Shown here: positions 17,143 through 23,683 of the stretch, one piece after another | How the letters are laid out: the number at the start of each line of letters is the position of its first letter | Numbering within the stretch: position 1 is the stretch's first letter | Origin: an uncultured Blautia sp. | GTDB taxonomy: Bacteria; Bacillota; Clostridia; Lachnospirales; Lachnospiraceae | NCBI GenBank assembly: GCA_958367245.1 | Contig: CATXEA010000008.1 | Span: 1 to 64,000 of the forward strand | Length of the DNA stretch: 64,000 nucleotides | Reading direction: 5' to 3' | The notes under the pieces: generated by a model | Told to the model about the DNA's origin: nothing | Databases searched by the model: none | Seen by the model: only the letters and a program-made list of their open reading frames with translations | Position numbers and translations under genes: made by a program

Positions 17143-17559
17143 TTATTTTCTAAATGGGCAAACATTCTCGGTTCCTTCGCCACACGTTGTATGTATCCGA
17201 ACGCACTCATGGCTACTATTTTCCAAAACCTTCCCTTCGAAACAAACTGTACACTGTACATATGCATTGGAATAATACGTCACGTATGCACAGTTTTTTC
17301 CATGATAACGCGTACTTCCCTTTGTTTTTTCCTGATTACACGTTGCTATTGCCTTGCCATAACAGTAATCACATAAATAACCAGAACGCAAAATTTGTTG
17401 AATCCTTGCCTCATTTTCCTGTACTTCTTTTGAATTCAATCTCTTTTCTATTGAAGTGTTTTCAGTCTTATCCGCAGAAGACATAACTGGAACTGAAAAT
17501 ACAGTTGTAATCGTCAACAACACGGTTAATACCAAACTTATAATCATTCTTTTTCTCAT
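17143..17559 (-). CDS. secreted cysteine-rich protein, copy 2 (agr-linked)
   Basis: A 138-residue exported protein, same length as copy 1. It has an N-terminal signal segment (MIISLVLTVLLTITTVF), a charged spacer and then a Cys-rich domain: CDYC, ATC, NC, CTVC, HEC, H, CG and C. Aligned by eye with copy 1, the pattern CxYC-x5-TC ... C-x2-C ... HEC-x3-H-x2-CG-G-x4-C is shared while most other residues differ. Signal peptide plus conserved cysteines suggest a secreted metal-binding or disulfide-stabilised effector. A strong AGGAGG precedes the ATG. Function unknown. Confidence 0.7.
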   Translation of the reverse strand: MRKRMIISLVLTVLLTITTVFSVPVMSSADKTENTSIEKRLNSKEVQENEARIQQILRSGYLCDYCYGKAIATCNQEKTKGSTRYHGKNCAYVTYYSNAYVQCTVCFEGKVLENSSHECVRIHTTCGEGTENVCPFRK

Positions 17560-17580
17560 ATACTTTTCCTCCTGAATACA

Positions 17581-17625
17581 TCAACTTCCATTTTCATAGT
17601 TTTCCATAAACCATTTCCTTCCCAT
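17581..17625 (-). CDS. possible 14-residue peptide with a strong ribosome binding site
   Basis: An ATG-started 14-codon frame (beginning MGRKWF) follows AGGAGGAGAGACTA, one of the strongest ribosome binding sites in the area. It ends 22 bases before the second cysteine-rich gene. It may be a translated leader peptide or simply a vestigial start. There is no homology argument either way. Confidence 0.25.
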   Translation of the reverse strand: MGRKWFMENYENGS

Positions 17626-17647
17626 TAGTCTCTCCTCCTCTCACATT

Positions 17648-17806
17648 TTAAATGAGCACAATATGATTCTTAAACACCCCAGTCAACACACATCCGCCAA
17701 CCATCAATCCTGCCATGCCGATAGCAACTCTTACATTCTGTAAACCATTCATATACAGAAACATATATAGAGTATATACAATGATTACTCTTATCCTTGC
17801 CTTCAT
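17648..17806 (-). CDS. possible 52-residue hydrophobic protein downstream of agrB
   Basis: An ATG-started frame in the 320-base gap between agrB and the cysteine-rich genes. It reads as a basic start (MKARIR) followed by two hydrophobic stretches (VIIVYTLYMFLYM and VAIGMAGLMVGGCVL), so it would be a small membrane protein. No good ribosome binding site is visible, but an in-frame stop two codons upstream fixes the start. It lies on the operon strand. It could be a real accessory small protein or chance coding in AT-rich DNA. Confidence 0.35.
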   Translation of the reverse strand: MKARIRVIIVYTLYMFLYMNGLQNVRVAIGMAGLMVGGCVLTGVFKNHIVLI

Positions 17807-17877
17807 ATAAAGTCAAATAATACTGACCTACAGGTTGCTTATGAAATCAATGACAATTCTCATTATCTTGATTTCTG

Positions 17878-18495
17878 TCATGATTTCAACCCCTTTTGCG
17901 CCAAACGACATTTACGTCTTGTTTTTGGTCGATTTACACTTTTTTTTATAATACAAGGGACTTGTAAGCTCGCTGTCAATAATATTCCAACGGAAATGCA
18001 GCTTGTATAAACGTGCTTCCCCATAAAAAATAAAGTTATGTCTGACAGCACGAAAAACATCACGCAGAATGCTGTTATTTTTTTATATATTTTTCGCTCA
18101 TCCATATCAAGTCTTCTGTTCTCATTGTCTATCGGGCTAAAGACAATCAGGCTCACAGATGCAATAATTGTAGCTGTCACCAGCCCCCAGTCGCATTCCA
18201 CATGCATGGATAGCGTTATGCACAGAAACAGCAGAACAACAGATTCCGAAATACAAGTGTATAAATTTTTTGCGTGATAACCACCGCTGAATTTTCGCAA
18301 AACCATAAGCGGCAAAACAAGTACCACTCCATGTTTTACGCTTCCCACGAAAAAGCCAATGCCTACTGCAAAGATAAGAGGCGATACAAATAAAATAAGG
18401 CTATGTAATGCGTATTCATAAAGTTCCTTATCTTCCTTATTTATTACATTGCATCGCATCATCCAATCAACTACTGTATCTGTGCATTTTTCCAT
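17878..18495 (-). CDS. agrB: AgrB-like peptide-processing membrane protease
   Basis: A 205-residue multi-pass membrane cysteine protease that cleaves AgrD at the C-terminal side of its core and closes the thiolactone. The catalytic pair H74 and C81 (in GGYHAKNLYTC) has the same seven-residue spacing as H77/C84 of S. aureus AgrB, embedded in the conserved RKFSGGYHA motif. At least four hydrophobic segments follow. The C-terminus is strongly basic. The start codon overlaps the agrD stop (TAATG), so the two are translationally coupled. Confidence 0.93.
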   Translation of the reverse strand: MEKCTDTVVDWMMRCNVINKEDKELYEYALHSLILFVSPLIFAVGIGFFVGSVKHGVVLVLPLMVLRKFSGGYHAKNLYTCISESVVLLFLCITLSMHVECDWGLVTATIIASVSLIVFSPIDNENRRLDMDERKIYKKITAFCVMFFVLSDITLFFMGKHVYTSCISVGILLTASLQVPCIIKKSVNRPKTRRKCRLAQKGLKS

Positions 18496-18644
18496 TATTT
18501 TGTTCTCCTGTATTTCATTAATTCTTTCGGTACTTTAGGCTGATACATAATAGCACAAGAAGCTGTATTTGCTTCTGTCCGTAATACGGTATCTAATGCC
18601 ATTTTTACTCCTTTAGCAATTGATTTTGTTACCTGCTTCTTCAT
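18495..18644 (-). CDS. agrD: AgrD-like cyclic lactone autoinducer prepeptide (49 residues)
   Basis: A 49-codon gene below usual ORF cutoffs. The product has an amphipathic N-terminal leader (MKKQVTKSIAKGVKMALDTV), a core around NTASCAIMY and a C-terminal recognition tail starting QPKVPKEL. The PKEL element is the same as in the tail of S. aureus AgrD. The single Cys30 is the ring residue; by analogy with the five-member staphylococcal ring, the expected signal is a short tail plus a C-A-I-M-Y thiolactone, with AgrB cutting after Tyr34. A good AGGAGA site precedes the ATG and the stop overlaps the agrB ATG. Confidence 0.9.
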   Translation of the reverse strand: MKKQVTKSIAKGVKMALDTVLRTEANTASCAIMYQPKVPKELMKYRRTK

Positions 18645-18686
18645 AATGTCATCTCTCCTTTCCTTCAAAGATTGTCATTGATTTTC

Positions 18687-18715
18687 ATATAACCATCATA
18701 TACTACTTTCGTCAA
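18687..18715 (-). promoter_or_regulatory. promoter of agrD-agrB
   Basis: TTGACG - 17 bases - TTATAT on the minus strand, about 43 bases before the agrD start. The -10 is only moderate, as expected of an activator-dependent promoter. Confidence 0.55.
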
Positions 18716-18739
18716 ATAATCGACCCTTCCGGAATAAAC

Positions 18740-18854
18740 AGAACAATTCTTTTCAATATTGGTATAAACATCCCGTTTTTCGCCAAAATAAAATGTAATA
18801 CAGAATTATTTATATATAAAATTGATTTTATATAATATTGAGCAGAATAATTCT
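18740..18854. promoter_or_regulatory. three dyads in the agrD / XRE-regulator divergent region
   Basis: The 294-base gap between agrD and the XRE gene is strongly AT-rich. It holds two near-identical dyads, AGAACAATTCT (18740-18750) and AGAATAATTCT (18844-18854), each AGAA-N3-TTCT. Between them is a perfect 10-bp-arm dyad (18813-18834: TATATAAAAT, TG, ATTTTATATA). The first AGAA dyad lies about 25 bases upstream of the agrD -35 box. They are candidate operators for the XRE or LytTR regulator; which protein binds is unknown. Confidence 0.45.
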
Positions 18855-18938
18855 TTATTATATTCTTCTTTTTCTCTACGTCTATTGGTAAAATCCAAAT
18901 GAAAGAAGGTGGAATAAATAGAATTTCAATATGAAAAT

Positions 18939-19247
18939 ATGGGAAACCGTATCAAAGTCCGAAGAAAAGAATTAAGAATAAAACAGGCTGAACTCGCTGA
19001 AAAGTTAAATATATCAAATAATCATATGTCATCAATCGAAAATGGAAGGCAAAAACCCAGTCTGGATATCTTCATTCAAATTTGTAATCTGCTCAGCGTC
19101 ACACCTGACTACCTTTTGCTTGGTAGTATGCACGCTTATAATATTCCACAGGATATTATTGATAAACTACGACTATGCAGTCCATCAGATATAGAACTTG
19201 CCGGCGACTTTATCGAACTGCTTGTAAAACGAAATAATAAAACATAA
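18939..19247 (+). CDS. XRE-family HTH transcriptional regulator
   Basis: A 102-residue protein with a lambda-repressor-type helix-turn-helix in residues 3-60 (IKVRRKELRIKQAELAEKLNISNNHMSSIENGRQKPSLDIF) and a short C-terminal helical tail that may mediate dimerisation. There is no ligand or protease domain. It is divergent from agrDB and upstream of the two-component genes, so it probably governs this locus. The ribosome binding site is poor: the best GGTGG lies nearly 30 bases before the ATG, so expression may be low. Confidence 0.88.
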   Translation: MGNRIKVRRKELRIKQAELAEKLNISNNHMSSIENGRQKPSLDIFIQICNLLSVTPDYLLLGSMHAYNIPQDIIDKLRLCSPSDIELAGDFIELLVKRNNKT

Positions 19248-19288
19248 TTACCAAAATTATAATTAAATCGTCTTTTCATGCGCATTTT

Positions 19289-19317
19289 TTGCATTTGGAA
19301 ATTCTATATGATAAGAT
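19289..19317 (+). promoter_or_regulatory. promoter of the LytTR regulator / sensor kinase pair
   Basis: TTGCAT - 17 bases - TAAGAT, ending about 36 bases before the response regulator start. It implies the two-component genes can be transcribed separately from the XRE gene. Confidence 0.6.
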
Positions 19318-19352
19318 ATACATAAATATTATATAGAAGGTCTGGTGAAAAA

Positions 19353-20060
19353 ATGCGTATTTTAATTTGCGATGATGATAAACTGATGATTGAACAGCTT
19401 GAAAAATATATCCATACTTTTTTTGAACAAAATTGTATGAAATGCCCAGAAATCATTTCCTATACCTGTGGCGAAGCTTTACTAAAGGATTCCGGTGAAA
19501 AAGATATTGTATTTCTTGATATTGAAATGCCCGGTATGAACGGAATTTATATTGGAAATGAATTAAAAAAAGCCAACAAAAACACCTTGATTTTCGTTGT
19601 TACTTCTTATTCTGAATATCTGGATGAGGCTATGCGTTTTCATGTATTTCGCTATCTTTCCAAACCTTTGGACAGACAGCGGTTTTTTCGGAATATGAAG
19701 GATGCCTTGGGTTATTATAGTTCTATGACCACCAAAATACCTGTTGAAACCAAACAGGGAATATATTCCTTCCCTACTTCACAGATTATAGCCATAGAAG
19801 CATTTGGCCGAAAGGTGGTTGTACATACTGTCCAACAAGATTTTGACTCTGTTCATAATATGAATTATTGGTTAGAACTGCTTCCCAAGAACTGCTTTTT
19901 TCAAACACACCGGAGCTTTATTGTCAATCTTGAACATGTAATGGACTTTGATCATTCCACCATACATTTGTCAAATCATCAAATAACCGCTTATCTGACA
20001 CGCCGAAAATACACTACCTTTAAAAATGCTTATTTAATGTATTTGGAAAGTACGAGGTAA
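19353..20060 (+). CDS. LytTR-family response regulator (AgrA-like)
   Basis: A 235-residue response regulator. Its receiver domain (1-120) has the acidic cluster D7-D9, phosphoacceptor D56 in VFLDIEMPGMNG, T84 and K104. The LytTR DNA-binding domain (about 130-232) carries HRSFIVNLEHV. Such regulators bind pairs of short direct repeats and activate agr promoters when phosphorylated by an AgrC-type kinase. The kinase gene starts 5 bp downstream. Targets here probably include the agrD promoter. Confidence 0.93.
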   Translation: MRILICDDDKLMIEQLEKYIHTFFEQNCMKCPEIISYTCGEALLKDSGEKDIVFLDIEMPGMNGIYIGNELKKANKNTLIFVVTSYSEYLDEAMRFHVFRYLSKPLDRQRFFRNMKDALGYYSSMTTKIPVETKQGIYSFPTSQIIAIEAFGRKVVVHTVQQDFDSVHNMNYWLELLPKNCFFQTHRSFIVNLEHVMDFDHSTIHLSNHQITAYLTRRKYTTFKNAYLMYLESTR

Positions 20061-20065
20061 AACAA

Positions 20066-21364
20066 ATGGAGTATACTATTTTACTTTTTTTCAGTTTTTT
20101 TGTAGAAGCTGTCATATTATGGCAATATACCACCTGTCTTTTTACTCCATTTTATAACAGCAAAATAAGGTTGACACTATTAAGTGTTCTTTATTCAATT
20201 CTATTTTTTATTTCTTTGTTCAGACGAACAGAGCTTAATATCATTGGCTTTTTTGTGATTAATGCCTTGTTTTTTTATACATCATTTAAAATCAGATTAT
20301 TATTGGCAATTTTCCATTCTGCCATACTTACAGTAATTATGGGGATATCTGAACTTGCACTTTTGGGGATTATATCAAGATTTTTTCCGAATTTTCTTCT
20401 GAAAGCCGGTATCGGGCTTACTGTTTATACAATGTTTAGCAAGATTATCTTTTTCTCAGTGGTTTATTTACTGATTCAACTATTCAGAGAAAAAAAAACA
20501 GATCAGGAACAATACGACCAACTCACTTTTCTTTTGATGTTAATTCCGGTTTTCTCTGTTTTTATACTTTCTACTTTTATCACAATTGGAGAAATCTCGA
20601 CATTTGTCCCACCTGTTGATTTTATGGTAACTATCTGTGCTATCTTTCTTCTTTTGATTAATCTGCTGGTATTCGGAATCAACCAATATAATCAGAAAAG
20701 ATCGCAGGAATATACAAATATGCAGCTGATGCTCCAGAAAGAATCCGATTCCGCTGAATATTATGAAATGCTCCTCTCCCAGACTGAAAACCAGAGCATT
20801 CTTATTCATGATATAAAAAAGCATCTTCAGTCTATCCGATTACTGAACGAAAAAAACGAGTCTGCAAAAATAGATGCCTATATCCAACAGCTTATGGATT
20901 CTTCTGACTTAAAAGAGACCGCAAAAATATGTGATAATGAAATGCTTAATGCAATCCTCTGCCGTTATCAGCGTCAGTGTAATAATAAAAACATCAGTTT
21001 TCATGCTGATATCAGAAGGGATTCTGTCCGAAATATTTATCATCATGATATGACCGCACTCTTTTGCAATTTATTAGATAATGCAGTCGAAGCAACAGAA
21101 AACATTCCTGATTCTTTTATAGAGCTTACTGTACAAAAAAAAGAAAATTCACCTTTTATCCTTATTATACTCATAAATTCCTGCCGAAGTGCTCCGGTGT
21201 ACGATCAGGATGAACTTCCGATATCAAATAAAGCTGATAAAAACAGACATGGATTCGGCATCAAGAGTATTAAAAAAGTTGTGAAACAATATAACGGTAA
21301 TTTGCAAATGTATTACGACAATGATTCCGCTACTTTCCACACAATTATCACCCTGAGCAGATAA
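20066..21364 (+). CDS. GHKL-type sensor histidine kinase (AgrC-like)
   Basis: A 432-residue receptor kinase. The first 205 residues form about six membrane segments, the usual AgrC peptide-sensing module. A coiled stretch and the dimerisation helix follow, with phosphoacceptor H248 in LIHDIKKHLQS. The GHKL ATPase domain shows the N-box FCNLLDNAVEA near 333-343 and the G-box HGFGIKSIKKV near 396-406. Being encoded with a LytTR regulator and opposite agrBD, it is the likely receptor of the thiolactone peptide. A terminator follows directly. Confidence 0.92.
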   Translation: MEYTILLFFSFFVEAVILWQYTTCLFTPFYNSKIRLTLLSVLYSILFFISLFRRTELNIIGFFVINALFFYTSFKIRLLLAIFHSAILTVIMGISELALLGIISRFFPNFLLKAGIGLTVYTMFSKIIFFSVVYLLIQLFREKKTDQEQYDQLTFLLMLIPVFSVFILSTFITIGEISTFVPPVDFMVTICAIFLLLINLLVFGINQYNQKRSQEYTNMQLMLQKESDSAEYYEMLLSQTENQSILIHDIKKHLQSIRLLNEKNESAKIDAYIQQLMDSSDLKETAKICDNEMLNAILCRYQRQCNNKNISFHADIRRDSVRNIYHHDMTALFCNLLDNAVEATENIPDSFIELTVQKKENSPFILIILINSCRSAPVYDQDELPISNKADKNRHGFGIKSIKKVVKQYNGNLQMYYDNDSATFHTIITLSR

Positions 21365-21372
21365 TCGTCAAA

Positions 21373-21410
21373 AAAGGCAATCACCTTTTTGTGTGATTGC
21401 CTTTAAATTT
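21373..21410. terminator. bidirectional intrinsic terminator
   Basis: The stem AAAGGCAATCAC / GTGATTGCCTTT has a T-tract on the plus side and an A-run before it that becomes a U-tract on the minus strand. It closes both the kinase gene and the convergent topoisomerase operon. Confidence 0.85.
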
Positions 21411-21421
21411 CTATCCTTATT

Positions 21422-23668
21422 TTATATCCTTGGTTTTACGCCTTTGGTATCGCGTTTCGCAAGTTTTACCTTATTTAATAGGTAAGGTTTCTCATGGTAC
21501 TCTATGGAATATTCCTGATGTCCTGCCAGAAGGTAGGCGTGTTCCAGTTTATCTTCTCCTGCCAGCTTCATTCCGCGGACACCGATGGAAGTTTTTCTCA
21601 ATGAGGAAACCTCCTGTTTCATAAAGCGCAGGAAGCAGCCTCCTGTACTTTGCAGAACTACCTGCTCCATTTCATCCGAAGCTCCCACAAAAATCAGCTT
21701 ATCTCCCTCTGCCAGCTTCGTAGAGGCGATTGTTCTCTTCGTCACATCAAATTCAGAGCCTGCCACAAGCTTACACATGGAGGATTCTGTAACGAACAGC
21801 AATGTGCTGCTGTTCACCTGTGCCATAGGCGCCACATAGAGCATCTGCTCCTCTGTGCTGTTGTAATTGCAGAGATTATCTACAGGAGTTCCCTTGTCGC
21901 GGAACCGTCCCAGCGGAATGTCTGCCGCTTTTACTGTATGCATCTTTCCTGTATCTGTAAAAATACAGATTTTGTCCGTGTTCATACAGGTAAAAACATA
22001 TTTATTTTCTCCATGAGCCGCTTCTTTATTTCGCTCATAGGCAGTTTTATCAATAATCTTCATATAGCCGAAGCGATCCATGAGAAAGACAACTTCGGTT
22101 TCTTCCATTTTCTTTTCTTCATACACTGCTTCTTCTGCATTCTCAATGACAGTGCGGCGTTTGGTTCCGAATTCTTTCTTGATGGCGTCCAGATCTTTCA
22201 TAATCACATCTGCCATAGAGTCATAATTGTTGAGAATATCCTCATAAAGTGCAATATTTTTCATAGTCTGGGCATAATCTGCCTGAAGAGCCTCAATTTC
22301 AAGACCAATCAGCTTATAGAGACGCATCTCCAGAATCGCCGTCGCCTGCCTCTCTGAAAATTTCAGATTCTTCGCTGCCTTTTCACTTGCTTTTGTTTTA
22401 AATTTAATTCCTTCTGTTGCACCTTCTACAAGACATTTCTTTACCTGTTCCCGGTTCTTACTGCCCCGAAGGATTTCAATAATCAGGTCAATTACATCAC
22501 ATGCCTTGATAAGCCCCTCCTGGATTTCTTTCTTTTCCTGTTCTTTTGCAAGAAGGGTTGAATATTTCCTTGTTGTAATATCAAAAACGAAATCCACATG
22601 ATGTTCAATGATTTTTTTGAGACTCAGAGTTTCCGGTCTGCCGTCTGCCACAGCCAGCATATTGACGCCGAAGGTATCCTCCAGACGGGTCTTCTTATAC
22701 AGCATATTTGTGAGATTTTCCACATCTGCATCCCGCTTCAGGTCAAGGACGATTCGGATTCCCTCTTTCGAAGACTGGTTTGAAATATCTACAATATCCG
22801 TAGTTTTTTTATTCTCTACCAGCGCTGCCACATCGTTTAAAAACTTGCCGATATTTGCGCCCAGCATGGTGTAGGGGATTTCTGTGATCACAAGCTGCTG
22901 TCTGCCGCCTTTTAATTTCTCTACCTCTACTTTTCCTCTGAGGCGGAGTTTCCCGCTTCCTGTCTCGTAAATTTTCTGGAGGTCGTCTTTGTTGACCACA
23001 AGACCTCCTGTAGGGAAATCCGGTCCTTTCAGATAACGCATCAGACCTTTTACGCTGATATCGTTATTTTTCATATAGGCTTTTACCGCATCTACCACTT
23101 CGCCCAGATTGTGGGGCGGGATGCTGGTCGCCATTCCCACGGCAATTCCTTCTGCACCGTTAATGAGCAGATTCGGAATCCTTACAGGAAGAACTACAGG
23201 CTCTTTCTCCGTCTCGTCGAAGTTCGGCATGAAGTCTACCACATTTTTGTCCAGATCTTCCAGAAAAACATCCTGAGTCAGTTTCTCAAGCCTTGCTTCC
23301 GTATATCGCATAGCTGCTGCTCCGTCGCCTTCAATAGAGCCGAAATTCCCGTGTCCGTCCACCAGTGTTTTGCCTTTTTTGAAGTCCTGCGCCATGACAA
23401 CAAGCGCCTCATAAATGGAGCTGTCTCCATGAGGATGATATTTACCCATTGTATCGCCCACAATACGGGCACATTTACGATAGGGGCGGTCGTACCGGAT
23501 TCCCAGCTCATACATATCGTAAAGCGTTCGTCTCTGTACCGGCTTCAGTCCATCCCGCACATCCGGCAAAGCTCTGGAAACAATTACGCTCATGGCGTAG
23601 TCTATATAAGATTTCTGCATAACCTCCGCATAATCGGTAGGTATGATATGATCCTGTTTCGTATTCAT
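21422..23668 (-). CDS. parC: type IIA DNA topoisomerase subunit A (ParC/GyrA-like)
   Basis: The DNA-breaking subunit of a type IIA topoisomerase, 748 residues. Motifs: MSVIVSRALPDVRDGLKPVQRR, the quinolone-region KYHPHGDSSIYEA with unmutated-type Ser and Glu, the catalytic tyrosine in AMRYTEARL, and GMATSIPPHN. A C-terminal beta-pinwheel follows. No GyrA box (QRRGGKG-like) can be seen in the pinwheel, which argues for a topoisomerase IV-type enzyme rather than gyrase. It pairs with the B-subunit gene 15 bp upstream. Automatic annotation may well call it gyrA, so the symbol is tentative. Confidence 0.88.
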   Translation of the reverse strand: MNTKQDHIIPTDYAEVMQKSYIDYAMSVIVSRALPDVRDGLKPVQRRTLYDMYELGIRYDRPYRKCARIVGDTMGKYHPHGDSSIYEALVVMAQDFKKGKTLVDGHGNFGSIEGDGAAAMRYTEARLEKLTQDVFLEDLDKNVVDFMPNFDETEKEPVVLPVRIPNLLINGAEGIAVGMATSIPPHNLGEVVDAVKAYMKNNDISVKGLMRYLKGPDFPTGGLVVNKDDLQKIYETGSGKLRLRGKVEVEKLKGGRQQLVITEIPYTMLGANIGKFLNDVAALVENKKTTDIVDISNQSSKEGIRIVLDLKRDADVENLTNMLYKKTRLEDTFGVNMLAVADGRPETLSLKKIIEHHVDFVFDITTRKYSTLLAKEQEKKEIQEGLIKACDVIDLIIEILRGSKNREQVKKCLVEGATEGIKFKTKASEKAAKNLKFSERQATAILEMRLYKLIGLEIEALQADYAQTMKNIALYEDILNNYDSMADVIMKDLDAIKKEFGTKRRTVIENAEEAVYEEKKMEETEVVFLMDRFGYMKIIDKTAYERNKEAAHGENKYVFTCMNTDKICIFTDTGKMHTVKAADIPLGRFRDKGTPVDNLCNYNSTEEQMLYVAPMAQVNSSTLLFVTESSMCKLVAGSEFDVTKRTIASTKLAEGDKLIFVGASDEMEQVVLQSTGGCFLRFMKQEVSSLRKTSIGVRGMKLAGEDKLEHAYLLAGHQEYSIEYHEKPYLLNKVKLAKRDTKGVKPRI

Positions 23669-23683
23669 TTCTTATTCTCTCCC

